64,000 nt of DNA, taken from positions 1 to 64,000 of the forward strand of contig JBCBVV010000017.1 in assembly GCA_039817415.1 (NCBI GenBank), in the 5' to 3' direction. How positions within the stretch are numbered: the first letter of the stretch is position 1; each line of letters begins with the position of its first letter. The translations under genes were made by a program, and so were the position numbers. Source of the stretch: JALEFZ01 sp039817415. GTDB lineage: Bacteria; Bacteroidota; Bacteroidia; J057. The notes under the pieces were generated by a model that was not told the DNA's origin, did not search any database, and saw only the letters and a program-made list of their open reading frames with translations. This document shows, piece by piece, positions 33,490 through 42,874 of the stretch.

Positions 33490-35691
33490 ATGGACCTAGC
33501 TACTTTCATACGAGTAATTCTCAAAAACATCCCTTGGATAGCCATGGCAGCTATTTTCATGGGCGTACTCGTATACATGGGAACCAAAGATGAAAAACCA
33601 GTCTATTCATCTTCTACTTTGATTAATACCGGATTTATTTCGGGGTACAATCCAAGTCGAGATGGAAATGCCACCACTGATAGGACCTACACCAATGCGG
33701 AGATCGAAAACCTCATCAAGATGGCTGAATCTTACCAGACCATGGAGGAGATTTCAAAGCGATTGCTTGGAGAAATTTTGACCTTAGGCGTCAAAGATAC
33801 AAACCTTATAAGTCCCACAAATTACCAACTCATATCAGCAGAATTGCCAGGTAGGCTAGTCAAGGACCTAGCTGGCAAAAGAAGAGAATATGGATTTAGA
33901 AAAATCCAGGAGTGGAGGGACATGGATAAAGAAAATAAAGTATACAAGATACTCTACTCAGAACAAGAATGGGTAGGTATCAAGCAAGTTAAGAGTTTGA
34001 AAGTTCAGCGGCAGGGTAGTTCAGATGTCATTGAAGTTACCTATTCCACTTCTGATCCTGGGATTTGTCAAAGAACACTTGAATTGTTCATCGAGGTGTT
34101 GGCCGAAAAGCATCATGATGGCAAATACAAACAGTCCTCTGGTGTTGTTGAGTATTTCAGAAAAGCAACTACCGAATCCTCAACCAAGCTTGGCTATGCT
34201 GAAATGAGGCTTAAGGATTTCCGTGAAGACAACAACGTGATCAACTACTACGAACAGACACGCTTTATAGCCAAGAAACGTGAAGACATCAAGGAGCAGT
34301 ATGATGAAGAGAGGATGATCATGGCCGCTGCAGATTCTGTTGTTAGGGCCTTAGAAAGAGAAATGTCTAGCAGAGTAGACCTTGGTGAGGTCCATGGAGA
34401 GATTGCCGCCATTAGAGACTCCCTTTCCTATTTATCAGAGAGATTAGTGGTCTATGATCAACGTGATTATGACTCCACCAGAAGCCAACGCGAATATGAA
34501 TTCGTAGAGCGGGAATACAATAGACTGAAGGAGAAGGTGAGGAATTACAATTTCGAACTGGCCAATATTCAAAATACACCTAAGGGGGCTGAGATTGAAA
34601 AGATTCTTGATAAGTGGTTACTCAACATCATCATCATGGAGGAGACCAGGGCCAAAATCAAGATCGTGAAGGAAAGAATGGAATCCTTCAATGAGGTCTA
34701 TACTCAGTTCGCTCCTTTGGGCTCCAGTATTAAGAAATTCGAACGTGAGATCAACATCATGGAGAGAGATTATCTTCAGAATCTTCACTCCTTGAACATG
34801 GCCATTCTGCATCAGCAAAGTTTGATGATGTCAACCGATTTGACCATTGTTGACAAGCCCATTTATCCTGTAGAACCAGATCCCTCCAAGCGTAAAATGC
34901 TCATCATTCTGGCCTTTCTAGTTGGGGGAATTCTTAGTACAGGTGTATTCATTGGCCTTGAATTCATGGATAGGTCTATGAAATCCCCCTATTTAGCCAA
35001 GCGAGAAACAGGACTAGATGTTTTGGGAGTCCTTCCTCTGTTTCCTAAAAACTATATGCAAGGTCAGACAAAAAAGGGAAAAATAGATTATGCCTATTTG
35101 GAGGAAAGATGTGTAGGACTGATGCTCCAGCAATTGTACATGGACCTAGAGCTTCAAAATCAACCTGATGGCAGGAAATCTATTCTCTTCTGTTCTATGA
35201 GAAAAGATGAGGGCAAAAGTCTCCTAAGTAGGTTGATGGTCAGTCGTCTTAGAGCGTACGGAAAGAAGGTCATTCAACTTAGACCGGAAGACAATCAGGT
35301 TCGGGAAGATCCCCACAAGGATGATTTCTTCTATCCGGTTCATTCTAATATTTACTCCCTGAAAACGGTGGAGGAATTAATGGGCCGCAAACCACGTTCA
35401 TGGAAGAATGCAGATTACATGGTTGTAGAAATGCCAGCGCTGCTGAAGGATCCCTTCCCCGTTGAGATCATCAACCAAGCCGATTACATAGCCATGATTT
35501 GTTCAGCCAATAGGACCTGGACAGAAGCCGATAGGAAGATGCTTAATAAAACCCTGAAAGGCATCAAGTCTGATATGAGTCTTGTTTTGAATCGGGCTGA
35601 AAATTATAACCTGGAATCTACCATTGGAATCATTCCTAAGAAGAGATCTTTCGTCAGAAAATTCTTGAAAAAGATGCTCATGAGTTCATAA
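33490..35691 (+). CDS. Wzz/Wzc-like chain-length protein with degenerate tyrosine-kinase domain
   Basis: This 733-residue inner-membrane polysaccharide co-polymerase has an N-terminal helix at about 11-28, a long periplasmic region (about 30-460) with extended coiled coil, and the second helix at about 470-495 preceded by VDKPIYPVEPDPSKRK, the proline-rich motif of Wzz proteins. A cytoplasmic CpsD/CapB-like domain follows (about 530-733). Its Walker A is SMRKDEGKS near 570, but the Walker A' Asp region reads VIQLRPEDNQ and Walker B reads MVVEMPA in place of I-I-D-x-P. No C-terminal tyrosine cluster is present. It probably keeps the fold but not kinase activity. It likely partners the TolC-like protein encoded just upstream. 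Confidence 0.85.
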   Translation: MDLATFIRVILKNIPWIAMAAIFMGVLVYMGTKDEKPVYSSSTLINTGFISGYNPSRDGNATTDRTYTNAEIENLIKMAESYQTMEEISKRLLGEILTLGVKDTNLISPTNYQLISAELPGRLVKDLAGKRREYGFRKIQEWRDMDKENKVYKILYSEQEWVGIKQVKSLKVQRQGSSDVIEVTYSTSDPGICQRTLELFIEVLAEKHHDGKYKQSSGVVEYFRKATTESSTKLGYAEMRLKDFREDNNVINYYEQTRFIAKKREDIKEQYDEERMIMAAADSVVRALEREMSSRVDLGEVHGEIAAIRDSLSYLSERLVVYDQRDYDSTRSQREYEFVEREYNRLKEKVRNYNFELANIQNTPKGAEIEKILDKWLLNIIIMEETRAKIKIVKERMESFNEVYTQFAPLGSSIKKFEREINIMERDYLQNLHSLNMAILHQQSLMMSTDLTIVDKPIYPVEPDPSKRKMLIILAFLVGGILSTGVFIGLEFMDRSMKSPYLAKRETGLDVLGVLPLFPKNYMQGQTKKGKIDYAYLEERCVGLMLQQLYMDLELQNQPDGRKSILFCSMRKDEGKSLLSRLMVSRLRAYGKKVIQLRPEDNQVREDPHKDDFFYPVHSNIYSLKTVEELMGRKPRSWKNADYMVVEMPALLKDPFPVEIINQADYIAMICSANRTWTEADRKMLNKTLKGIKSDMSLVLNRAENYNLESTIGIIPKKRSFVRKFLKKMLMSS

Positions 35692-35693
35692 AT

Positions 35694-36962
35694 ATGGAAA
35701 CAAAGAATCCACATAAACCAGATTTATTGATCGTTGGATTTCCATCGTGGAAGGACGATTACGTCAAATCTACCCTGGTTCTTAGCACGGAGCTGGCACG
35801 ATATTATCGTGTTCTCTATGTTGAGTATGCCTATACCTGGAAGGATGTCTTTTCTGGTTTAAGAGGGAAAGTAGATCGACCCGTCAACCGAATACTTGGG
35901 CTAGAAAACAGGATCAGGAGTATTGAAACCTATCATGGAGGTGAGGTGGAAGTCCTAACCTTACCCCCTGTTCTTCCCATCAATTGGATAGACAACGAAT
36001 CTGTATATATAGGCCTAAATAGGGCTAATGGAAGACGAGCGGGTAAGGCAATCCAAAAAGCCATGCACAAACTCGGGATGAACAATCCTGTTATGATCAA
36101 TGCATTTCAGCCTTTTCTTGGGATTAATTTGGAGGAATATATCCCACACTCGCTTTCCATTTACTATTGCTATGATGAAATAGGCCATGCAAAATGGGCC
36201 GGTAAGTATGGGAAAGTACTTGAGAACGCTTTACTTCCTAAAGTTGATGTCCTTGTTTGCAGCTCTACTTCCCTTCTCAATCAAAGAAGAACCCTTCAAG
36301 TGCGGGCAACAACTGTCAAGAATGGAGTCTACTTTGAGCAGTTTGCTTCACAGGTCAAAGCAGCCAACAGCTCCCCCACACAGAAGCTGAAGGTTGGCTA
36401 TTGGGGGAGCATTGATGATCGGACTGATTTTGATTTGATTCAGCGATGCCTAGATGCCTATCCTGAGGTTGAGTTTCTGCTAATTGGAAAAATTGATGAG
36501 CGCGTTAAGGACGAAAAAGTCTTACAGAATGAGCGCATTCATTTGCCGGGTCCACTGCCTCCAGACGAATTGCCAAAATGGTCCCAACAAATGATCATGG
36601 GAATCATTCCCTTTGTCAACAATGGCTTTACAGCGGGTATTTACCCTATGAAAATCAATGAATATCTGGCTTGTGGACTTCCGGTTCTTACAACAGATTT
36701 TGGTGATATACAGGATTTTAACTCTATCGCACACATCGCAACAGACAAGGAAGGTTTTGTCCATAAAATGGGGATGATTCTATCCTCTGATGAGTGTATA
36801 GACAGGAATGAACTGATGGAGTTTGCGAGACAAAACTCATGGAGAAGCAGAGGCGAAGCCTTCGCCCAATTGATCGATAAGGAATATCAGAGGAAATACG
36901 GGCAAGAACTCCTCCCTTCTGGAATAGATTGGATTCAACAAATTAAAGAGGTAATGGCATGA
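35694..36962 (+). CDS. GT-B glycosyltransferase (family 1/4-like)
   Basis: This 422-residue enzyme has a GT-B fold: an N-terminal domain starting LLIVGFPSWKDDYVKSTLVL and a C-terminal donor-binding domain with KVGYWGSIDDRTDFDLIQ, EFLLIGKIDE, IHLPGPLPPDELPKW and INEYLACGLPVLTTDFGD. The glutamate of NEYLACGLPV matches the donor-contacting Glu of GT4-like enzymes, although the usual E-x7-E pair is not clear. It resembles TuaH-type transferases that read YCYDE in the central region. It starts 2 bp after the Wzc-like gene and overlaps the next gene by 4 bp. The donor and acceptor sugars are unknown. Confidence 0.82.
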   Translation: METKNPHKPDLLIVGFPSWKDDYVKSTLVLSTELARYYRVLYVEYAYTWKDVFSGLRGKVDRPVNRILGLENRIRSIETYHGGEVEVLTLPPVLPINWIDNESVYIGLNRANGRRAGKAIQKAMHKLGMNNPVMINAFQPFLGINLEEYIPHSLSIYYCYDEIGHAKWAGKYGKVLENALLPKVDVLVCSSTSLLNQRRTLQVRATTVKNGVYFEQFASQVKAANSSPTQKLKVGYWGSIDDRTDFDLIQRCLDAYPEVEFLLIGKIDERVKDEKVLQNERIHLPGPLPPDELPKWSQQMIMGIIPFVNNGFTAGIYPMKINEYLACGLPVLTTDFGDIQDFNSIAHIATDKEGFVHKMGMILSSDECIDRNELMEFARQNSWRSRGEAFAQLIDKEYQRKYGQELLPSGIDWIQQIKEVMA

Positions 36963-38146
36963 AAATCGGGATAGAAGCTCAGCGAATATTCAGGAAGAAA
37001 AAGCACGGTATGGACGTGGTTGTCCTGGAATTGATCAAACAATTACAAAAAATGGATTCACCTCATGAATTCATCGTATTTGTAAAGAATGGCCCTGATG
37101 ATCAGTGCATAAGGCCAAGCCGAAACCTCAAAATTGTGAAGGTGCCAGGGAAGTCCTATCCGGATTGGGAGCAGATATTCCTTCCCCGTGCAGCTAAAAA
37201 GCATGGAGTAGATCTCCTACATTTGACCAGTAACACTGCTCCCATTAATGTGGGCATACCCTATATCATCACCTTGCACGATATCATCTTTTTGGAGAAA
37301 GTTTCTTTTGATGGAACTATGTACCAAAATTTTGGCAATCTGTATAGACGATGGAATATCCCCAGAGTAGTCGATAAAGCTCATTCCATCATTACAGTAT
37401 CTGAATTTGAACGGGGTAATATTTTAACGCATTTGTCTTCACTAGAAGGGAAGGTTCATGCCGTTCATAATGGGGTAAATCCTATTTTTAAAACCCAATC
37501 AACGCAAGACAAGCGGGTCCAACAAATCCTTCATCAATATCAGCTGCCTTCTGCCTATATGTTCTTTTTGGGGAATAAGGCACCCAAAAAGAACATGCCC
37601 AGGGTCCTGAAAGCTTATGGATCTTATGTGGAGAGAGTTTCTTACCCATTGCCGCTGGTCATGGCAGAAACTACTCAAGATGAATTGATGAAAATGTTGG
37701 ATGAATTGAATTTGAGCCATATTCTATCCAACATCCGCCTGACAGGATATATCGAACATAAATACCTACCCATATTCTACAGCCAGTCTTCTTTCTTTTT
37801 GTACCCCTCCCTAAGAGAGAGCTTCGGTCTTCCCATTATTGAGGCTATGGCTTGTGGAACGCCAGTTATTACATCTTCTTCTTCTGCGATGCCGGAAATT
37901 GCCGGAGATGCTGCCATTCTGGTTGACCCAACTTCCCAGAAACACATAACGGATGCTATGGTCCTGTTACATCAGGATGAACAACTCCGAGACAGATTGA
38001 TTGAGGCTGGCTTAAGAAGAGCTCCCTCATTTGGATGGGATAAGCATGCAGGTAAAGTGTTGAAACTCTACCATGAGGCCTTATCCCAGGAATCAATCAG
38101 TCCCCTTGAAGAAGAAGAAACTATTAAAGGACAAAGAACTAACTAA
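36959..38146 (+). CDS. Family 4 glycosyltransferase
   Basis: This 395-residue GT-B enzyme starts in an ATGA overlap with the previous gene. N-terminal motifs are IGIEAQRIFRKKKHGMDVV and YIITLHDIIF. The C-terminal donor site has the canonical GT4 signature ESFGLPIIEAMACGTPVI (E-x7-E) and a preceding FLGNKAPKKNMPRVLKAY block that matches the mannosyltransferase-like members. No membrane helix is seen. It should add one sugar, perhaps mannose, to the lipid-linked repeat. It ends 10 bp before the LruC lipoprotein gene, which extends the operon. Confidence 0.9.
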   Translation: MKIGIEAQRIFRKKKHGMDVVVLELIKQLQKMDSPHEFIVFVKNGPDDQCIRPSRNLKIVKVPGKSYPDWEQIFLPRAAKKHGVDLLHLTSNTAPINVGIPYIITLHDIIFLEKVSFDGTMYQNFGNLYRRWNIPRVVDKAHSIITVSEFERGNILTHLSSLEGKVHAVHNGVNPIFKTQSTQDKRVQQILHQYQLPSAYMFFLGNKAPKKNMPRVLKAYGSYVERVSYPLPLVMAETTQDELMKMLDELNLSHILSNIRLTGYIEHKYLPIFYSQSSFFLYPSLRESFGLPIIEAMACGTPVITSSSSAMPEIAGDAAILVDPTSQKHITDAMVLLHQDEQLRDRLIEAGLRRAPSFGWDKHAGKVLKLYHEALSQESISPLEEEETIKGQRTN

Positions 38147-38156
38147 CCAAAAAACC

Positions 38157-40181
38157 ATGCGATTCAATTATATTTTATTCGGTTTTTCCTTGCTTTTTAT
38201 GGTCAGCTGTATTGGCGAACCTGAGATTATTGACGATCCCGACAACCCTGTGGACAACCTAGGGGACTTCTCTTACGAGATGACAAAGTCCGTTGAACTT
38301 GATTTGTCATTTAAGGATCTAGCCATGGCACCCATTACCAAAGTTCCTGTAAATATTTGGGAAGGAGATCCATTTGATGGAGGAAAGGTCGTTTTCAAAA
38401 GTCTGACAGACGATGCAGGAGCTATTTCGGAATTTGTAAGCCTGCCCACCCATCTAGCAGAGCTAACCATTGAAATAGGGTATCCCGGTTTGAAAAATTA
38501 TGTACGAAAACCCATAGCAGGAAACCAGCTATCTTATCATGTGGCAGGCTTTGATACGGAGTCAGATTCCTACGAACCTGAATATGATGAAGAAGGCAAT
38601 GTGGTACGTAGAATCAGGAATACAGATGTTGTTATCAATTACATGGGAACCTACAATTCCCAAGGAGTTCCTGATTATTTGGAGCCCACAAGAGATGTCA
38701 TTTCTACTGAACTCCTTTCTTTCATTAATTCTTCCTTACCAGAAGGATATCCTGTCCCTACTTACCATCCCAGATACCTAGATTCTTCTAAAAATGTGAA
38801 CCTGGAGGTAATTTCGACCTCAGATGTCTGGATTACCTTTGTGCATGAAGGTGCAGGATGGAGAAATGCAATTGGCTTCTATACCTACCCAACGGGCTCA
38901 AGACCTCCTTCGCCTGGTGAAATTGATTCAATCAACATTATCTTCCCCAATGCATCCTTTGCAGGGGGTGGCGGAGGGCTGAGGTCTGGAGACAAGGTCT
39001 TATTAGGGCAGTTTCCTGCTGGGACCACTATTGGCTTCGTGTTGTTTGCCAACGCTTGGAATGGGAATTCTCAAACAGTTGGAAATGGATATTACAAAAT
39101 TTATTCAGATATCCCCTTCAATCCTGAGTCAGATCCATCTTTGAACCAGCACCATGTTTTGTTATACGATGAAATAAACGAGCTCTTCCTCATTGGCTTT
39201 GAGGATATCAACCGAGAATCACCAAGTTGTGATCAGGATTTCAATGATGCGATTTTCTATGTAACGGCTAACCCTATTACAGGTTTGAATAATGATAATG
39301 TAAATCCGATTGATCAACCAGGTGATTCGGATAATGATGGCGTATCAGACGTATATGACGAAGCACCAAACGATCCTAATGTCGCTTATTATAATTATTA
39401 TCCTTCTGAAAATACCTACGGGACACTTGCCTTTGAAGACATGTGGCCTTTGGAAGGAGATTATGATTTCAATGACCTCGTTATGGATTATCAGTATAAA
39501 TACGTCTTAAATCCAACCAATGATATTGTTGGAATGGAAATGGAGTTTGTGATCAAAGCTGTTGGTGCTGGTTTCCAAAATGGATTTGGGGTACAATTGA
39601 ACCTTAATCCTTCGGATATTGCCGCTGTGAGTGGATATGATATCGCCAAAAATTATATCACCCTTTCAAATAATGGTACTGAGAGCGGGCAATCTAAGGC
39701 AGTTATCATTGCCACGGATAATACCTACAATGGATTTGACAAGTCTGGAGGATTCATCAATACCCAGGCAGGAGATGCCTATATCACCCCTGATACAGTA
39801 CGAATTGTCATAGACTTTTCCTCCAATCAAACTTATTCCTCCATCGGGGCAGCTCCCTTTAACCCCTTCCTGATCAGAGATGGCAACAGGGGAGCAGAGA
39901 TTCACCTACCAGGTTCTTTGCCAACAGATTTGGCCGATCCAAGTATTTTTGGAACTGGGGTAGATGGAACTAACCCTAGTGCTGGGGTATATTATAAATC
40001 TCCAGGTAAACTTCCTTGGGCCATGAACTTGCCTGTGTCTTTTGCCTATCCATATGAGAAGGAAAAGATTTACAATGCGCACAAAATGTTCTTGCCATGG
40101 ATTCAAAGTGATGGGTTCAATTTTATGGACTGGTATCTAGATCAACCAGCTTATAGAGATTCTACTTTGCTGTTTAAGTAA
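38157..40181 (+). CDS. LruC-domain lipoprotein (DUF4114 + DUF4842), Ca-binding motif
   Basis: This 674-residue lipoprotein starts at ATG 38157; an open frame from 38073 overlaps the glycosyltransferase and is rejected. Lipobox Cys18 is in LLFMVSCIGEP. The central domain (about 180-375) looks like DUF4114, ending in FEDINRESPSCDQDFNDAIF. A thrombospondin-type-3-like calcium loop (DSDNDGVSDVYDEAPNDPN) follows, and then the DUF4842/LruC domain with the similar motif WPLEGDYDFNDLVMDY. The two D-F-N-D motifs are probably metal-binding. LruC proteins occur in Bacteroidota and some gammaproteobacteria, mostly without known function. Its position at the end of the polysaccharide operon, before a terminator, suggests a surface or matrix protein linked to the polymer. 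Confidence 0.85.
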   Translation: MRFNYILFGFSLLFMVSCIGEPEIIDDPDNPVDNLGDFSYEMTKSVELDLSFKDLAMAPITKVPVNIWEGDPFDGGKVVFKSLTDDAGAISEFVSLPTHLAELTIEIGYPGLKNYVRKPIAGNQLSYHVAGFDTESDSYEPEYDEEGNVVRRIRNTDVVINYMGTYNSQGVPDYLEPTRDVISTELLSFINSSLPEGYPVPTYHPRYLDSSKNVNLEVISTSDVWITFVHEGAGWRNAIGFYTYPTGSRPPSPGEIDSINIIFPNASFAGGGGGLRSGDKVLLGQFPAGTTIGFVLFANAWNGNSQTVGNGYYKIYSDIPFNPESDPSLNQHHVLLYDEINELFLIGFEDINRESPSCDQDFNDAIFYVTANPITGLNNDNVNPIDQPGDSDNDGVSDVYDEAPNDPNVAYYNYYPSENTYGTLAFEDMWPLEGDYDFNDLVMDYQYKYVLNPTNDIVGMEMEFVIKAVGAGFQNGFGVQLNLNPSDIAAVSGYDIAKNYITLSNNGTESGQSKAVIIATDNTYNGFDKSGGFINTQAGDAYITPDTVRIVIDFSSNQTYSSIGAAPFNPFLIRDGNRGAEIHLPGSLPTDLADPSIFGTGVDGTNPSAGVYYKSPGKLPWAMNLPVSFAYPYEKEKIYNAHKMFLPWIQSDGFNFMDWYLDQPAYRDSTLLFK

Positions 40182-40206
40182 AACATTGATTATTTTTTGT
40201 ACATAA

Positions 40207-40236
40207 GGTGGGGGTCTTTTTGACTCTCGCCTTTTT
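40207..40236 (+). terminator. Rho-independent terminator of the exopolysaccharide operon
   Basis: A 10-bp stem (with G-T wobbles) pairs 40207-40216 with 40222-40231 across a five-T loop, and TTTTT follows at 40232-40236. It lies 25 bp after the LruC stop. Confidence 0.7.
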
Positions 40237-40369
40237 CAAGTTGATAAATATGAAACAACTTAAATCCCATTTAATTTCTAGATAATAAGCATTGTTCATA
40301 TTTGCTTAGGTTTGGTAATAGAATCATTTTCCCTTTTTGTGTACTTAGGCTCAACAAAAAAACAAGCAG

Positions 40370-41104
40370 ATGAAATATCCTATAAAACTTGCTGTGCTGG
40401 ACATGGCTGGAACGACAGTCAGAGATATGCATGAAGTTGAAGCCTGCTTTGCAAAGGCCGCCAAACAAACAGGCTTAGATGTAACAGAGCAAGAAATTTT
40501 AGCCGCGCAAGGCTGGTCCAAGCGATTCGTATTCGAAACTTTTTGGGAAAAACAGCTTGGGAGTAAGTCTGATCAATGGAAAATGGAAGTAGAACATTCT
40601 TATCAGGTCTTTACCCAAATTCTCGAACATCACTACGAAACAGCCCCAATTTTCCCTTCTGAAGGTTGTCTTGACCTATTTGACTACCTCTCATCTCAGA
40701 AAGTTGCCATTTGCTTGACTACGGGCTTTTACAGAAAGGTATGTAACATTATTTTATCCCGTCTGGGTTGGAATGAAGGACTAAACGAAAACTACTTCGG
40801 AAAAGAAGCGACACATATCCAAATGTCTATTACAAGCGATGAAGTACCTGCTGGCCGACCCGCCCCTGATATGATTTATAAGGCGATGAAGGCCTTTGGC
40901 ATCGAATCTTCAGAGCAGGTCATGAAGATAGGAGATACCCCTTCTGATTTAAAAGCAGGTAGAGCTGCCTCCTGTGGATTGGTACTAGCTGTTACAAACG
41001 GAACCCATTCAGAGGACCAACTGAAGGACTTTGATCACGATTTGCTCATCCCATCCATCCTACACGCTAGAGATGTTCTTGAAGGCGAACTTCAAATAGG
41101 CTAG
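40370..41104 (+). CDS. Phosphonatase-like HAD hydrolase
   Basis: This 244-residue cytoplasmic HAD-superfamily enzyme has nucleophile Asp11 in LDMAGTTV. Ala at position +2 (Asp-x-Ala) is the hallmark of phosphonoacetaldehyde hydrolases, where most HAD phosphatases have Asp. Lys51 in GWSKRF falls where PhnX forms its Schiff base. Later motifs are LTTGFYRKV (motif II Thr), RPAPDMIYKAM (motif III region) and KIGDTPSDLKAGRAA (motif IV). The expected reaction would be C-P bond cleavage of phosphonoacetaldehyde to acetaldehyde and phosphate. However, no phosphonate transporter or transaminase gene is nearby, so the true substrate is open. It is a single gene, convergent with the LytTR regulator after only 7 bp. 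Confidence 0.8.
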   Translation: MKYPIKLAVLDMAGTTVRDMHEVEACFAKAAKQTGLDVTEQEILAAQGWSKRFVFETFWEKQLGSKSDQWKMEVEHSYQVFTQILEHHYETAPIFPSEGCLDLFDYLSSQKVAICLTTGFYRKVCNIILSRLGWNEGLNENYFGKEATHIQMSITSDEVPAGRPAPDMIYKAMKAFGIESSEQVMKIGDTPSDLKAGRAASCGLVLAVTNGTHSEDQLKDFDHDLLIPSILHARDVLEGELQIG

Positions 41105-41111
41105 CACAGAT

Positions 41112-41831
41112 TTACTTGTTGGACTCTTCTATGTATTGAGCCAAGTTTTCCTTGTAGGAATTGCTGATGGGGATTTCTTGATCCTTGATGAATACTCTAT
41201 TGTGCTGTATAAGACTAATATGAGTTAGGCCAATGATATAAGACTTATGAACCCGCATAAACATCTCAGCGGGCAGTCTTTTGATCATGTTGGTCATGCT
41301 CGTCAGGGTCAAAATACGATGTTGAGGGGTATGGATAGCTACATAGTCCCGCATGCCCTCAATGTATAGGATATCTTGGAAGTATACTTTGAAAAATCGA
41401 GTGTCTGATTTGACGAATAGGAATTCTTTTTGGCCATCTTGAGCTTCTTCTAATTCCATCAAGGCTCCCTGTGCCTTTTTTTGATCCATAGCCTTGTTCA
41501 CAGCTTTCATGAATCGTTCAAAAGGAATTGGCTTGAGCAGGTAATCAACCGCTGCAAACTCATAACTATCCACGGCATATTCAGAATAGGCTGTAGTGAA
41601 GATGACCATAGGAGGTTGGGAGAGAGACTGTATGAGTTGGAGACCATTCAAATCGGGCATTTGAATGTCTACAAAAACAAGATCTAACTGATTTTCTCTC
41701 AAATAAGCGATGCCATTCATAGGACTTTGAAAGGTATCTACCAATTCTAGATCCGAAAGCTTGTTTGCATAACTCTTAATCACATCAAGTGCTAATGGCT
41801 CGTCATCTATTGCTATGGCTCTCAATTTCAT
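41112..41831 (-). CDS. LytTR-type response regulator
   Basis: This 239-residue regulator has a receiver domain (1-120) with acidic pair in AIDDEPLALD, phospho-acceptor Asp55 in VFVDIQMPDLNG and Lys in LLKPIPF, then a LytTR DNA-binding domain (about 140-235: FLFVKSDTRFFKV, IEGMRDYVAIHT, FMRVHKSYII). LytTR domains bind direct repeats of about 9 bp. Its start overlaps the histidine kinase stop by 4 bp, so the two form a two-gene operon. The regulated genes are unknown. Confidence 0.93.
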   Translation of the reverse strand: MKLRAIAIDDEPLALDVIKSYANKLSDLELVDTFQSPMNGIAYLRENQLDLVFVDIQMPDLNGLQLIQSLSQPPMVIFTTAYSEYAVDSYEFAAVDYLLKPIPFERFMKAVNKAMDQKKAQGALMELEEAQDGQKEFLFVKSDTRFFKVYFQDILYIEGMRDYVAIHTPQHRILTLTSMTNMIKRLPAEMFMRVHKSYIIGLTHISLIQHNRVFIKDQEIPISNSYKENLAQYIEESNK

Positions 41832-42874
41832 ATTGCCAAAATTAATTGTACTGAATATTCTTTGCCGTCATCATCGATGGAAAGATTATGAGATTGGGGA
41901 TAATATAAATCCAGCCTTTTCTCCACATTCTTTAATCCTATTCCTCCTGCATCCTGCTTAAGTTTTTCGTTTTTAGGGTGAATAGGGTTACGAACATTCA
42001 AGTAAAGTGTATTGCCTTCAATTTTAATAAAGATATAAATTTCACTAGCAAAGACGGTACTGACCCCATGTTTACAAGCATTTTCTACAAAAGGGATCAA
42101 AATCATGGGGGCAATGAGTTTGTCATTGCTTTCTCCTTCGATGGTGAATTCAATCTCCGTTTCTTTATTTAGACGCAATTTCTGGAGAGATATGTAATTC
42201 TTCAGGTAAATTAATTCTTTATCTAGACGAACTTTGTCATCATTTGCTTCATAGAGTATGTACCTCATCATTTCTGACAATTGCATGATGCCCTTGGCAG
42301 TTTCCTCATCGTCATTTTTCAAAGAAAGACCGTACAAGCTGTTCAGGACATTAAAAAGAAAATGTGGATTGACCTGATGCTTGAGAGCAGATAATTCAGC
42401 CTTTAGTTTCTCTTGTTCCAATTGACCTCTTAGCGTTTGCTCCCTGATCCAGGCGAAACTGAATCCATAAAAATTGGCACCAATAATAGTCAGGCTACTT
42501 ACAATCAAATTGGCCGTAATCCAATCTGCAAAACTCGTCAAGCGTTCGTCCGCATATTCAAAATTTGCATAGATATATTTCATGTAGAAATAATCCATGC
42601 CACTTTCTAGTAGGACAAATCCCACCAGAAAACTAAAGTTAATAACTGCAAAATATTGGTATGATTTTTTGACAAAATAAGGAGGAAGGGCTAAGTGAGC
42701 ATAGGTGTACACCATGATCAGATTGAGCAAGACCCCATAACTGAAAAAGGGAAGGGTATGGAAGTTGTTGAAGAAGGGAACCTTGAAAAGCCCTAATCCT
42801 ACGGGTTCAGGTGCCAGAAAGTAGTAGGCGATACCCCAAACGGCTATATGTAAAAATCCCTGAAATACCTTCAC
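41828..42874 (-). CDS. LytS-like sensor histidine kinase
   Basis: This 348-residue membrane kinase has four predicted N-terminal helices (about 5-140) followed by a short coiled coil and a HisKA_7TM-free, LytS/YehU-type kinase domain: phospho-acceptor His in LKHQVNPHFLFNVLNSLY and an ATPase region with PMILIPFVENACKHGV and GGIGLKNVEKRLDLYY. It is the first gene of the minus-strand pair with the LytTR regulator. No periplasmic sensor domain is present, so the signal is likely sensed in the membrane. It is divergent from the cyclophilin gene across 228 bp, in which no clear promoter was seen. Confidence 0.92.
   Translation of the reverse strand: MKVFQGFLHIAVWGIAYYFLAPEPVGLGLFKVPFFNNFHTLPFFSYGVLLNLIMVYTYAHLALPPYFVKKSYQYFAVINFSFLVGFVLLESGMDYFYMKYIYANFEYADERLTSFADWITANLIVSSLTIIGANFYGFSFAWIREQTLRGQLEQEKLKAELSALKHQVNPHFLFNVLNSLYGLSLKNDDEETAKGIMQLSEMMRYILYEANDDKVRLDKELIYLKNYISLQKLRLNKETEIEFTIEGESNDKLIAPMILIPFVENACKHGVSTVFASEIYIFIKIEGNTLYLNVRNPIHPKNEKLKQDAGGIGLKNVEKRLDLYYPQSHNLSIDDDGKEYSVQLILAI

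Noticed and set aside
38073..38156. N-terminal extension of the LruC protein
   Set aside because: It overlaps the glycosyltransferase gene and would hide the lipoprotein signal that starts at 38157.
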